64,000 nucleotides of DNA, taken from the NCBI GenBank assembly GCA_018401435.1, contig JAGYJW010000006.1:168241-232240 (forward strand). The letters run 5' to 3'. This stretch comes from Deltaproteobacteria bacterium (GTDB lineage: Bacteria; Myxococcota_A; UBA796; UBA2385). Position numbers and translations under genes: made by a program. The notes under the pieces were generated by a model. The model searched no databases, had not been told where the DNA came from, and saw only the letters and a list, made by a program, of their open reading frames with translations. Positions 26,579 to 36,613 of the stretch are shown here, piece after piece (the first letter of the stretch is position 1; every line of letters starts with the position of its first letter).

Positions 26579-27337
26579 GTGTCTGCAGTCCCCTTGCCCG
26601 AACTCGGCCCCGAGGTCAGCCAGCACCGCTACCGGCTGCTCAACGCCTTCCTCTTGTTGGTGGGGGCGGGCGTCTTCCTGCTGCTGGCGGTGATCCTGCT
26701 GGGCCTGGGCATTCACGGCGCATTTGAGAAGCGCGACTACGAGGGGCTGGCCATCGCCACCGGCATGGCCGCCTTCTTCAGCCTGCCGGGGCTCTGGCTG
26801 CTCTACCTGGGCGGCAAGGGGCTGATCCTGGGTGCTGTGATCACCGTTCACGAGGGCGGGGTCAGCAAGCGCACCCGCCTGGGCACCCAGTCCATCCGCT
26901 GGGAGGAGATGACCGCCCTGCGCATCGATCGCGTGTCCCGGCGCGGCCGTCCGGCCCACGAGGCCTTTGACAACATCTACATCAAGAAGGGCAGAGAGAA
27001 GCTGGACTTCGGGGAGAGCAGCTATGGGCACATCCCCGACGATGTCCTCGATCTGCTCCGGGAGCGCAGCATGCTGGCCATGTTGCCGGTCTTTGAGCAA
27101 CGGCTGAAGGCGGGCGAGCGGCTGGTCTTTGGCGATGTGTCCTTGACCAGCACCGAGGTCGGCCTGCGCAAGGACCGCTTCGGCTTTTCGGAGTTGGGGG
27201 GCTGGCGCTTTCAAGAGACCGACCTGGTGCTCTTTCCCAAGGAGGGAAAGCCGCGCCGCGCCCGGATCTTCGGCGCCGACAACACCCAGGTGCTCTTTCA
27301 GCTGCTGGCCCGGCGGGTGCCCTTGCGCCCCGTATAG
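26579..27337 (+). CDS. Membrane protein with cytoplasmic domain, unknown
   Basis: From the GTG at 26579, with CGGAG upstream, the product is 252 residues. Two adjacent membrane helices (NAFLLLVGAGVFLLLAVILL and AAFFSLPGLWLLYLGGKGLI) are followed by a soluble domain beginning VITVHEGGVSKRTRLGTQSI and RWEEMTALRI. That pattern of a short strand, 'G-V' turn and W-E-E-hydrophobic segment resembles DUF6585-type PH-like domains, but the match is by eye. The gene is divergent from the methylase and ends in a strong terminator that begins at its own stop codon. Confidence 0.65.
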   Translation: MSAVPLPELGPEVSQHRYRLLNAFLLLVGAGVFLLLAVILLGLGIHGAFEKRDYEGLAIATGMAAFFSLPGLWLLYLGGKGLILGAVITVHEGGVSKRTRLGTQSIRWEEMTALRIDRVSRRGRPAHEAFDNIYIKKGREKLDFGESSYGHIPDDVLDLLRERSMLAMLPVFEQRLKAGERLVFGDVSLTSTEVGLRKDRFGFSELGGWRFQETDLVLFPKEGKPRRARIFGADNTQVLFQLLARRVPLRPV

Positions 27338-27404
27338 GTGCCAGGTGTCGCATGTTGAGCTTCCTGCCGGAAGGCTCAACATGCGACACCTGGCACCTTT
27401 TTTA
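27336..27404 (+). terminator. Intrinsic terminator with 24-bp perfect stem
   Basis: GGTGCCAGGTGTCGCATGTT plus GAGC at 27337-27360 is perfectly repeated in reverse at 27374-27397, with one more A-T pair outside. The loop holds a small TTCC/GGAA stem. Six T residues (27398-27403) follow, so it should terminate the plus-strand gene, whose TAG overlaps its foot. It sits against the stop codon of the convergent GNAT gene. The stem is far longer than a terminator needs. Confidence 0.85.
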
Positions 27405-28349
27405 GAGGAACCACCAGGTCTCCACCACCCGCCGCCCCGTACGCTGGGCCGCACGCAGGCTGGGCAGGTTGCTGCGGTGGATGGTGCCATGCAGGCAGTC
27501 GCGGCCATGGTCCAGCAGGCGGTCCACCAGCCGGCGCTGCAGGATGGCGGCGTTGCGCCGTCCGCGGAGACCCTCGTCCAGAAAGAGCTCTTGCACGGAG
27601 TAGCCCTCCAGCGCCCGCTCGGGCTCACGCGAGGCCGCCATCAGGCCGGCCCAGCGCCCCCGGACGTGGGCCGTGACGATGACCCCCTCCGTCAGGCAGC
27701 GCCGCAGCTGCTCCTCCTGGGCGGGGAAGACCTCGGGCCCGATGCGCGGAGAGCCCGCCCGCCACCGGGCGTGGGCGCGCGCATAGTCCGCAAAGAAGGA
27801 CAGATCCGTGGCGGTCTGCACCTCCAGGGCCTCCTCGCCCCAGGGGCGCGGCCGCTGGCGCAGCTGCTCCAGGCGGCCGGCCACCAGGCGCAGGTCCACC
27901 TCGACCTGCGGCCCGGATACCGGCGGCGGCGCGGCGCCCGGCCATCGCAGGCGCAGCCGTCGGGGTGCGAAAGGGGCGAACTCCGCGAGAATACGCGCCC
28001 TGACTTCATTCCAGGCGCGCTCGCCCTGAATGGGGCCGGTCCATCCCATCAGCTCCACAAAGGGAAGCCGAGGTCCCCCCTTGAAGCGGATGCCCGCCAG
28101 CAGCGTGGGAGAGGCGGCCACCGCCGGCAGGATCCGGTGCTGGTAGGCGGCCGGCGGCTGGCCCGCCACCGGGCAGGCCCGGGCGAAGCGGTGGCCAAAG
28201 AGCTGGTCCGCCACGCGGCTCAGCTGCTCGTCCAAGGCGGCCTGCATCAGGCGGCCCGCCAGGCCCGGGGGCGTCGGCCAGTCGGCAGGCAGCTCGCGCA
28301 GGGCCTGGGCCACCAGGGCGTCCCGCAGATCGTCGTGGGGGCTGGGCAC
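27402..28349 (-). CDS. GNAT-fold acetyltransferase-like protein
   Basis: From the GTG at 28349, with GAGG upstream, the product is 315 residues. The C-terminal third looks like a GNAT domain: GVIVTAHVRGRWAGLMAASR, YSVQELFLDEGLRGRRNAAI, then LHGTIHRSNLPSLRAAQRTG and a final WWFL. This is the order substrate strand, acetyl-CoA pyrophosphate loop, and last helix. The first 150 residues are a separate, unrecognised domain. A longer open frame upstream runs antisense to the helicase gene and was not used. Substrate unknown; it is divergent from the helicase with about 65 bp between starts. Confidence 0.75.
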   Translation of the reverse strand: MPSPHDDLRDALVAQALRELPADWPTPPGLAGRLMQAALDEQLSRVADQLFGHRFARACPVAGQPPAAYQHRILPAVAASPTLLAGIRFKGGPRLPFVELMGWTGPIQGERAWNEVRARILAEFAPFAPRRLRLRWPGAAPPPVSGPQVEVDLRLVAGRLEQLRQRPRPWGEEALEVQTATDLSFFADYARAHARWRAGSPRIGPEVFPAQEEQLRRCLTEGVIVTAHVRGRWAGLMAASREPERALEGYSVQELFLDEGLRGRRNAAILQRRLVDRLLDHGRDCLHGTIHRSNLPSLRAAQRTGRRVVETWWFL

Positions 28350-28415
28350 GGCCGCATCCTCGCACGGCGCTCCGACTGCGCGCCGAGCCGATAAGGGTGG
28401 GGCTCCCACCTCCCC

Positions 28416-30956
28416 GTGTGTCCCATCTCGACGTCGCCCCCCTTGCTCGATCACATCCCCGAGACCGGCGATCTCTCCGACGCCCTGCTCGGCTTCTTGG
28501 AGTGGGTGGAGGCCGGCGGCAAGAAGCCCTGGCCCCACCAGGAAGAGGCCCTGATGGAGCTGGCGGCGGGCAACCACGTCATGCTCGAAACGCCCACCGG
28601 GTCGGGCAAGTCGCTGGTGGCGCTGGGCCTGCACGTGCTGGCCTTCGCCCGGGGCGAACGCTCGGTCTACACCGCCCCGATCAAGGCGCTGGTCAACGAG
28701 AAATTCTTCGCCCTCTGCGCCGATCTCGGGGCCGAGATGGTGGGGCTGATGACCGGCGATGCCAGCGTCAACACCGACGCGCCGGTGCTCTGCTGCACGG
28801 CCGAGGTCCTCGCCCAGATCGCCATCACCCAGGGCGATGGCGCGGGCTTTCAGCACGTCGTGATGGACGAGTTCCACTACTACGGCGACCGCGAGCGGGG
28901 CATGGCCTGGCAGCTGCCCCTGGTCGCCCTGGAGCACACCCGCTTCCTGCTGATGAGCGCCACCCTGGGCGATACCACGCCCATTCGCGAGCAGGTGGAG
29001 GCCCGCACCGGCCGGCCGGTGGTGCGGGTGCATATGCGCGAGCGGCCGGTCCCGCTCTACTGGGAATATGCAGAGACGCCCCTGCACGAGACCGTCGGCG
29101 ACCTGCGCATTCGCGGCCGGGTGCCCGCCTATATGGTGCACTACTCCCAGCGCGAGGCCACCGAGCAGGCCCAGACCCTGATGTCCACGGACTTCCTGGC
29201 CAAGGACGACAAGGGCAAGCTCAAGGAGCGCCTGAAAGAAGAGCGCTTCCCCTCTCCCTTTGGCGCCACCCTGCGGCGGCACCTGCTTCATGGCGTGGGC
29301 CTGCACCACGCGGGCCTGCTGCCCCGCTACCGGCTGCTGGTGGAGCGACTGGCCCAAGAGGGCCTGCTGGCGGTCATCTCCGGTACGGACACCCTGGGCG
29401 TGGGCGTCAATGTGCCCATCAAGACCGTGCTGATGACCAGCCTGTCCCGCTACGACGGCCAGAAGGTGGGCTGGCCCACGGTGCGCGACTTCCACCAGGT
29501 GGCCGGTCGCGCCGGTCGCGCGGGCTATGACACCGAGGGCCTGGTGGTGGTGCAGGCCCCGCCCTGGACCATCGAAAACCAGCAGCGGGTGCGCAAGGCC
29601 GAGGTCGCGGGCAAGAAGAAGGTGCGCAAGGTCTCGGTGCCCGATCGGGTCAAGAACTGGGATGAGAGCGTGTTCGAGCGCCTGCGCGACGGGCAGCCCG
29701 AGCCCCTCAAGCCGGTCTTTCGCATCACCCCGGGCCTGATGCTGGAGCTGCTCCGACGCGAGGCAAAGCACCCCCAGCACCGCTTCGGCGGCTATGGCGC
29801 CCTGATCGAGCTGGTCAACCGCAGCCACCTGGACCCCGCCGATCAGCGGGCCGAGCGCCGCCGCTGCGCCGAGCTCTTCCGCGGCCTGCGCCGGGCCGGC
29901 CTGCTGCGCCTGGAGCCCATGACCCGGGGCGGCGGCAAGCAGGTGGTGCTGGGCGCCGACCTCCCCGAAGACCTCAGCCTCAGCCACGCCCTGTCGGTCT
30001 GGCTGGTCGAAGCCGTCGCCCTGCTGGACCCCGCGGATCCCGAGCACCGGCTCAATGTGATCAGCGTCGTGGAGTCCGTCGCCGATGATCCGGGTGCTGT
30101 GGTGGTCGCCCTGGTGCGGCGCGAAAAAGGCCGCGTCATCAACGACCTGAAGGCTCGGGGCGTGGAATACGAGGAGCGCCTGGAGATCCTCGAGAAGGTG
30201 ACCCATGAAAAGCCCCTGGAAGAGTGGCTCTGGGGCACCTTTCGGCCCTGGGTGGCGGGCCACCCCTGGGTGGAGGGACGGGGTCCACGCCCCAAGTCCA
30301 TCGTGCGCGAGATGGTGCAGACCGGCGCCACCTTCGGCGAGTATGTGCGCGAGCTGGGCCTGGCCCGGTCCGAAGGCGTGCTGCTGCGCTACCTCGCCGA
30401 GGTCTGGCGGCTGCTGGCGCGGGGCCTGCCCGAGGTCGCCCGCACCGACGCCGTCATCGAGGTCGTCGGCTGGTTGCGCGGCGTCTTGGCCCACACCGAC
30501 GACTCCCTGCTTACCGCCTGGGAGGGCATGGTCAGCGGCGTCGCCCCCCGCTTTGGGGGTCCCGAAGAGGGCGCCCCCATCGACCTGGTGGCCGATCCCC
30601 GCGCCTATGCCGGGCGCCTGCGCGCCGAGGTGCAGGCCCTGGTTCAGGCCCTGGCTGCCGGCGACTTTGACGAGGCCACCGAAGGCCTGCGGGCCAGCGA
30701 GCTGAGCGCCGACGACCTGCGCGCCCGCATCGGCGCCATCGAGTTGGAGCACGGCCCCCTGGTGGTGGACCAGCGCGCCCGCGGCGCCCGCCACCTGGTG
30801 ATCGCCCAGGTCGAGCCCGGCCTCTGGAAGGTCGCGCAGACGCTGATTGACGACGAAGAGGAGCCCGTCGGCCTGATCAAGGCCTGTGCTCGGTTTGACC
30901 CGGCCAACGCCCCCTCGGGGCCGGTGCTGGAGCTGGAGGAGCTGGAGGAGTGGTGA
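28416..30956 (+). CDS. Ski2-like DEAD/DEAH-box helicase with DUF3516-type C-terminus
   Basis: An 846-residue superfamily 2 helicase. Motif I is TPTGSGKS, motif Ia TAPIKALVNEK, motif II DEFHYY, motif III MSATLG, and the C-terminal core holds HHAGLLPRYRLLVERLAQEG, SGTDTLGVGVN and QVAGRAGRAG. The layout is that of Ski2-family RNA helicases. The remaining 400 residues resemble the DUF3516 region found in bacterial members, mainly from Actinobacteria and Deltaproteobacteria. It probably unwinds structured RNA, although a DNA role is possible. The start is a GTG; no frameshift interrupts this long gene. Confidence 0.9.
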   Translation: MCPISTSPPLLDHIPETGDLSDALLGFLEWVEAGGKKPWPHQEEALMELAAGNHVMLETPTGSGKSLVALGLHVLAFARGERSVYTAPIKALVNEKFFALCADLGAEMVGLMTGDASVNTDAPVLCCTAEVLAQIAITQGDGAGFQHVVMDEFHYYGDRERGMAWQLPLVALEHTRFLLMSATLGDTTPIREQVEARTGRPVVRVHMRERPVPLYWEYAETPLHETVGDLRIRGRVPAYMVHYSQREATEQAQTLMSTDFLAKDDKGKLKERLKEERFPSPFGATLRRHLLHGVGLHHAGLLPRYRLLVERLAQEGLLAVISGTDTLGVGVNVPIKTVLMTSLSRYDGQKVGWPTVRDFHQVAGRAGRAGYDTEGLVVVQAPPWTIENQQRVRKAEVAGKKKVRKVSVPDRVKNWDESVFERLRDGQPEPLKPVFRITPGLMLELLRREAKHPQHRFGGYGALIELVNRSHLDPADQRAERRRCAELFRGLRRAGLLRLEPMTRGGGKQVVLGADLPEDLSLSHALSVWLVEAVALLDPADPEHRLNVISVVESVADDPGAVVVALVRREKGRVINDLKARGVEYEERLEILEKVTHEKPLEEWLWGTFRPWVAGHPWVEGRGPRPKSIVREMVQTGATFGEYVRELGLARSEGVLLRYLAEVWRLLARGLPEVARTDAVIEVVGWLRGVLAHTDDSLLTAWEGMVSGVAPRFGGPEEGAPIDLVADPRAYAGRLRAEVQALVQALAAGDFDEATEGLRASELSADDLRARIGAIELEHGPLVVDQRARGARHLVIAQVEPGLWKVAQTLIDDEEEPVGLIKACARFDPANAPSGPVLELEELEEW

Positions 30957-31053
30957 GCCGGCCTGCAGCCCCGGTCTGCGCTTGCTGCAATGCAGCATGA
31001 GCGGGCCCCTCTCCTTGCGGTAGGCTGCCGCGGTCTGTGACCCCGGCCGCCTC

Positions 31054-33914
31054 GTGGCTCCGCTGCTCTGCTCTCTGCTGCTGCTGCTGGGCTCTTCGGC
31101 CGAGGCGCGCAGCACCGACGCCGCCTGGCGGGTGGTCGAGACCGAGCACTACCGGCTCATGTACCCGGTGGAATCCGAGGCCTGGGCCCTGGATCTGGCC
31201 GGGCGCATCGACGAGATGCGCGATCGGGTGTCCGAGGTCGTCGGCTACTCGCCCACCCGCCGCACCGATGTGGTGGTGATGGACCCCTGGGGCGACGCCA
31301 ACGGCTTCGCCATGCCCTTCGCCCGCCGGCCCATGATGGGGGTCTTCACCTCGGCGCCGGGCCCCGAGTCCGGGATCGGCAACTACCGGCTGTGGGCCGA
31401 GGATCTCGTCGTTCACGAGGACGCCCACCTCGTTCATATGACCCGCCCCAGCCGCAGCCCCCTCGGCCGCCTGGTCTTTGACCGCCTGCTGGGTGTGCCC
31501 CCCATCGCGGCGCGCGCTCCGGGCTGGGTGATCGAGGGCTACGCGACCCTGGTGGAGGGGCGGCTGACCGGCGCGGGTCGGCCCAATTCCGATGCTCGGC
31601 CCGGCTTCTTGCGGGCCCTGGCCCGACAGGGGCAGCTGCCCACCTATGACGAGCTGGACGGGTCGGAGCGCTGGCGGGCGCGCTCCATGCGCTATCTCGT
31701 GGGTTCCGCCTACCTGGAGTGGCTGGCCGCCGAGTTTGGCGATGCGGCCCTGCCCCAGCTCTGGGCCCGCATGACCGCGCGCCGGATGCGCAGCTTCGAG
31801 CACGCCTTCCTGGGGATCTTCGGTGCGCCCCCCGCGGTGCTCTATGGGCGCTTCGCCGCCGAGCTGACCGCGGGCGCCCTGGCGGTGGAGCGGCCCGAGC
31901 AGCCGGTCACCCTCTGGGCCGATCTCTCGGGCGAGCTGGGGGCCCCAGCCAGCTCGCCGGACGGGTCCCAGCTCGCCTTCAGCCGCAGCCCCAAGCGCGG
32001 TCCACAACAGCTGGAGATCTGGGCGACCGCGCCGGATGAGGAGGCCGAAAAAGAGTGCGCAGAGCGCATCGCAGAAGATCTGACCAAGGACCCGGAGGAT
32101 GTGGCCCCCCAACCGCCGCGGCAGCCCCCCCACGCGGTGGTGGCGACCTTCGACCACCCGGGACGGGTGGCGGTGGACCCCCGCTGGATCGACGATGAAC
32201 GCCTGCTCTTCAGCGCCTGGGTGACCGATGGCCGGGGCAACCGGCAGCCGGACCTCTTCACCTGGACGGTGGGGGCCGGGCGAAGCCGGCGGCTCACCCG
32301 CAACCAGAACCTGCGCGACGCCGAGCCCTGCGGCGACTTCGCCGTGGCCGTGCAGCGGCGCCACGGGCTGTCGGCCCTGGTGCGCGTCGATCTGCAGAGC
32401 GGCGCGGTCGAGGCCCTGACGCCCCCCGCCGCCACCCGGGTGGAGGCCGGCCCCCGCATGGACGCCGCCTGCCAGCAGCTGGCCTTCTTGCGCAACGAGG
32501 GCGACTGGCAGGTGGTGCTCAAGCACCTGGGCACGGGGGCGGAGTCGGTGCTGCCCTTGCCCGCGGGGGGCCAGCCCCTGGCCCTGGATCTGCGCCCGGA
32601 TGGCAGCGCCCTGGTGGTGGCCCTGGGCGTCGGCGGCTTTTCGGAGCTGTGGGAGCGGCCCCTGCCGGATGGCGCCTGGCTGCGCCGGACCGGGGGAGAG
32701 GGCGGCGCCTATGCGCCAGATGTGGCGGCCGACGGCAGCGTCACCTTCTTGCGCCACGACGCCTTGGGCTTCGATCTGCACCGGCTGGAGGCCCAGGCGG
32801 AGCTGCCCGAGGATGAAGCGCTGGCGCCCATTCGCGATGAATCATGGGCCCGAGGCGTCCTGCGGCCAGAGGCCCCCGACGCCCCCGCGCTGCCGATCGG
32901 GGTCGCGCCGGAGCCCCGCCCCTATGGCCTGGGCCAGCCCCTGCTGCGGCCGCTCGCGGCCACCCAGCTTCGTGCGGGCGCCCGGCCCGCCGCCTCCATC
33001 GACCTCGGCCTCTTTGTGGGCGACCGCATCGGCCGGTCCGAGCTGCTGCTGGTCGGGGCGCTGGGGGGCGCGGTGCTGGCCGGCCCGCCCACCCTGGCCC
33101 AAAGCGGCGGGCGCCTGACTGGACCTGGCGCAGCCTGCCCATCGACCTGACGGCTTCGGCCTGGGCCCTGGATGGGCGCCCCGTGGCCGGCGGTTGGGCC
33201 GGGGGAGGGGGCCTGGATCTCGGCCTGGACCGCCGCATCGAAGGCGGACTTGTGGCGCTGCACCTGGGAGCGAGCGGCGAGCAGCCGCTGGTGGGCGGCG
33301 CCTCCGACCTCCGGGTGCTGGCCCGCGCCGAGGCCCGCAAGACCCTGTGGATGGGCCGCACCCGCCTGCGCGGGGGCCTCTCGGGCCAGGGGCAGGCCGG
33401 GCTCGCGGGTCTCGACCTGGCCCGCGGGGGCCTCGACCTGGGGCTGGGGGGCCTGGACTGGCTGCTGGGCCTCAGCGGCGAGCTGGGTCGGCGCCAGGAC
33501 GGTCCGCTGGGCCTGGGCGGGCTCCAGCCCGGCGTCCTCCCCACCCTGCGCGCGGCGGATCGCCTGTGGGCGCCGGCCTTGCCCGCCCTCTCTGCAGACG
33601 GGGGAGCGGCCCACTGGCTGCGGGTGGATCTGCGCACCGCCCGCGACGCCATCGGCCTCTTCGCCCAGCGCGGCCAGGGCCAGCTCCTGCCGGGGACGGG
33701 TCGCGGGAACACGGCGCTGGGGCTCGATCTCACCCTGTTGAGCGAGGCGCAGCCCATCGGCATGGTGCCCGGATTGCGCGCCGATCTCGGCCTGGCCTGC
33801 ACCCTGGAGGACCCGCTGCAGGGGTGGCGGCCGCAGCCCTGCCGGTCGGGGGCGGACTGGGGGGCCTGGCTGTCGGTGCGCCTGCTGCCCGGCAGCCCGG
33901 TGGCCTACCCCTGA
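31054..33914 (+). CDS. Exported HExxH-protease/propeller/outer-membrane barrel protein (frameshifted)
   Basis: About 950 residues once two frames are joined near 33115. A signal peptide (PLLCSLLLLLGSSAEA) is followed by a gluzincin-like peptidase domain. Its HEDAH motif in LVVHEDAHLVHM and downstream IEGYATLVEG fit HExxH plus a glutamate ligand (peptidase-MA-like). A TolB/PD40-type propeller comes next (SSPDGSQLAFSRSP and similar). The last 270 residues alternate strands such as RIEGGLVALHLGASG and ARKTLWMGRTRLRGGL, as in an outer-membrane barrel. It would put a surface protease on a propeller stalk and barrel anchor. No SD is obvious at the GTG start. Confidence 0.75.
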
Positions 33915-34047
33915 GCGGCCGCGCCTTCACAAAGCGTGGCAATTCGCTTGGCCTTCTTGGGCCGGAAGGTGCCGAAGCCGCAATAGAGTGCCCATAGAAG
34001 GATGATGTCGGGAGCATCCAGCGACCGACCGTCCCAAGGAGGACTGC

Positions 34048-34551
34048 ATGGCCCCCATGATCCGCAACACCCTCGCCGCTCTCGGCTTCATGGCCCTCGG
34101 CGCCACCAGCATGCTCGCCCTCGACGCCAGCGCCAGTGGTCCCGGCGGCCACGGCCCCCCGCCCTTCCCCGGCGCCGGTCTGGCGCGCGCCATGGGCCAA
34201 CTCGACCTCACCGACGCCCAGGAGCAGGCCCTCGACGCCCTCAAGGACGAGGTCCGCTCCGAGATGATGGCGGGCCGCGCCGAGCGCCTGGAGCGCAAGG
34301 GCGATGTGCTCGACCAGGTGCTCGCTGGCGAGATCGACCGCGCCCAGCTGCACAAGCAGATCGACGCCGAGGCCGCTCGGCGCACCGCCCTGGCCCACCG
34401 CATGACCGACCGGGTGCTCGACCTCCACGACAGCCTCAGCCCCGAACAGAAGGCCGAGCTGGCCGAGCTGATCGCCGAGCACCAGGAGCGCCGGGAGCAG
34501 ACGCAGGGCGAAGGACAGCGCGGCGGGCGCGGGGACTCCCGCCCCCGCTGA
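34048..34551 (+). CDS. CpxP/Spy-like periplasmic protein
   Basis: A 167-residue protein with a signal sequence (MIRNTLAALGFMALGATSML) and a helical mature part containing LTDAQEQALDALKDEV and LSPEQKAELAELIAEHQERR. The two LTxxQ-like motifs are the hallmark of the CpxP/Spy/CnrX-type chaperone-sensor family. GGAGG lies seven bases before the ATG. It precedes a response regulator and sensor kinase on the same strand, the usual cpxP-cpxR-cpxA grouping, and probably binds misfolded protein or metal and dampens the kinase. The tail is rich in Gly, Gln and Arg. Confidence 0.8.
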   Translation: MAPMIRNTLAALGFMALGATSMLALDASASGPGGHGPPPFPGAGLARAMGQLDLTDAQEQALDALKDEVRSEMMAGRAERLERKGDVLDQVLAGEIDRAQLHKQIDAEAARRTALAHRMTDRVLDLHDSLSPEQKAELAELIAEHQERREQTQGEGQRGGRGDSRPR

Positions 34552-34567
34552 ACCCCTTCTGTGGAGC

Positions 34568-35254
34568 ATGCCGGTGCAGACCGTTCTCGTGATTGATGAT
34601 GACCCCGGCCTCGCCAGCCTCCTCGCGGAGTACCTGGGGGGAAGGGGTCTCGCTGTGCGGGTGGCCCCCGACGGCCCCAGCGGCCTTGGCCTGCTGCGGG
34701 GCGGCGGGGTGGACCTCGTCGTCCTCGACGTGATGATGCCGGGCATGGACGGCTTTGAGGTCCTGCGCGAGATCAGGCGCGACAACCCCGTTCCCGTTGT
34801 CATGTTGACCGCTCGGGGCGAGGATATGGACCGCATCGTCGGCCTCGAGCTGGGGGCCGACGACTACCTCTCCAAGCCCTTCAACCCGCGGGAGTTGCTG
34901 GCCCGCATCAAGTCCGTGCTGCGCCGCAGCGGGGCTGGCCCCGATGCCGACCAGGCGCTCCTGGCCAGCGGCATCCGGGTGGACCCGGCCGCCCGCGAGG
35001 TGACGGTGGATGGCCGCCGCGTCGAGCTGACCACCACCGAATTCGACCTGCTGCGGGTGCTGGTGGGCGCGGCCGGCCGGGTGATCCCGCGCGAGAGGCT
35101 GATGGAGCTGGCCCGGGGCGAGGACTACGCGTCTTTTGAGCGCTCCGTCGATGTGCACGTCAGCCACCTGCGGCGCAAGCTCGACGATGATCCCCGACAG
35201 GCCCGCCGCATCAAGACCGTGCGCGGCGTCGGCTATCTCGTGCCCCGCGACTGA
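34568..35254 (+). CDS. OmpR/CpxR-type response regulator
   Basis: A 228-residue regulator with a receiver domain (VIDDDPG, phosphorylated Asp54 in VLDVMMPGMDG, Lys103 in YLSKPF) and a C-terminal winged helix (ELTTTEFDLLRVLVGAAGRV, HVSHLRRKLDDD, TVRGVGYLVPRD). It starts 16 bp after the CpxP-like gene and 17 bp before the kinase, so the three are probably one envelope-stress operon. The target promoters are not known. Confidence 0.93.
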   Translation: MPVQTVLVIDDDPGLASLLAEYLGGRGLAVRVAPDGPSGLGLLRGGGVDLVVLDVMMPGMDGFEVLREIRRDNPVPVVMLTARGEDMDRIVGLELGADDYLSKPFNPRELLARIKSVLRRSGAGPDADQALLASGIRVDPAAREVTVDGRRVELTTTEFDLLRVLVGAAGRVIPRERLMELARGEDYASFERSVDVHVSHLRRKLDDDPRQARRIKTVRGVGYLVPRD

Positions 35255-35271
35255 AGCGCGGCCGGAGCCCC

Positions 35272-36564
35272 ATGACCCTGCGCACCCGCGTCTTCCTGCT
35301 GCTGGTCGGCCTTGTGCTGGTCATGCTGGTGGCGGTCTGGACCATGGCCACCGGCGGCGTGCTGCGGCCGCTGATGAACCGGGTGGTGCGCGAGCGGGTG
35401 GAGCTGGCGGTCAGCATCGCCGAGCAGGTGGAGGATGCCGAAGATCCCCGCGAGCGCTTCGAAGAGCTGACCGAGCGCCTGGAGGTTCGGGGGCACTTCG
35501 CGCCCACCCCGCCGCCCCAGGTGCCCAAGCGCACCCAGACCTTTCACCTGCGCGGCCGAGAGGTGCTGGCCTTCCGGGGCCCCGGCAGCCCCATCGCGGT
35601 GCCCGTGCAAGGCCGTCGGGGCCGACAAGGCTGGATGGTCCTGGTCTTTCCCTCCGACCTCGACGCGCCGGCCCGGCGGGTGGGCCTGGGCCTGCTCGTG
35701 CTCGCCCTGGGCGGGGTGGGCGCCGGCTTTGTCGTGGTGCAGTGGATGTTGCGCCCCCTGGAGGTGGCCAGCGAGGCCATGGCGCGGGTGGCCGATGGCG
35801 ACCTGGGCCACCGCGCCCCCGCCGGATCCGACGCCGCCGGGCGCATGGGGGGCACCTTCAACCGCATGGCGGACCGGGTCCAGGGGCTGATCACCGGCCA
35901 GCGCGAGCTGATGGCCGCGGTGAGCCACGAGCTGCGCACCCCCCTCAGCCGCATGCGCCTGCAGGCCGAGCTGCTGCGGGAGGCCGGGGCCGACCCCGTG
36001 CGGCTGGACGCCTTGGAGAAGGACATCGCCGACGTGGACGCCCTGGTGGAGGAGCTGCTGGAGTCCGCTCGCCTGGACCAGGGCTTCATCGCCTTGCGGA
36101 TCGCGCCCGTCGATATGGCCGCCCTGGCCGCAGAGGCGCTGGGCAGCGTCGATCTCGGCGATCGCGAGCTGCGCCTGGACCTTCCACCCGGCTTTGCGGT
36201 GCAGGCCGACGCCCGGCGGCTGCTGCGGGTGCTCACCAACCTGCTCAGCAACGCCGCCCGCTACACCCCCGCCGACGCGACCATCCACATCACGGGCCAG
36301 ACCCTGGGGGAGGAGTCCACCCTCGAGGTCGCCGACAACGGCCCGGGCGTGCCCCCCGAGGCCCTGGACCGCCTCTTTGACCCCTTCTTTCGCATCGAAT
36401 CCAGCCGCAGCCGGCGCACGGGGGGGCTGGGCCTGGGCCTGATGCTCTGCCGGCAGATCGCCGAGGCCCATGGGGGCCGCATCGTGGCCCGGAACCGCGA
36501 AGGCGGCGGCCTGGCCCTGCGCCTCACCCTGCCCGCCCACCCGCCAGGGCCACCGCCGACTTGA
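35272..36564 (+). CDS. CpxA-like sensor histidine kinase
   Basis: A 430-residue kinase. Two membrane helices (RVFLLLVGLVLVMLVAVW and GLGLLVLALGGVGAGFVVVQ) bracket a periplasmic sensor of about 115 residues. A HAMP domain (MLRPLEVASEAMARVADGDL), a HisKA domain with His219 in AVSHELRTPLSRMR, and an ATP-binding domain with N box LTNLLSNAARY, DNGPGVP and GGLGLGLMLC follow. It pairs with the adjacent regulator. The nearby CpxP-like protein is the probable periplasmic partner of the sensor region. Confidence 0.93.
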   Translation: MTLRTRVFLLLVGLVLVMLVAVWTMATGGVLRPLMNRVVRERVELAVSIAEQVEDAEDPRERFEELTERLEVRGHFAPTPPPQVPKRTQTFHLRGREVLAFRGPGSPIAVPVQGRRGRQGWMVLVFPSDLDAPARRVGLGLLVLALGGVGAGFVVVQWMLRPLEVASEAMARVADGDLGHRAPAGSDAAGRMGGTFNRMADRVQGLITGQRELMAAVSHELRTPLSRMRLQAELLREAGADPVRLDALEKDIADVDALVEELLESARLDQGFIALRIAPVDMAALAAEALGSVDLGDRELRLDLPPGFAVQADARRLLRVLTNLLSNAARYTPADATIHITGQTLGEESTLEVADNGPGVPPEALDRLFDPFFRIESSRSRRTGGLGLGLMLCRQIAEAHGGRIVARNREGGGLALRLTLPAHPPGPPPT

Positions 36565-36613
36565 GTCCGCCGGCGGCGTCTGCTATCCTTGGGGGGTCGT
36601 CTCGGGAGCGTTC

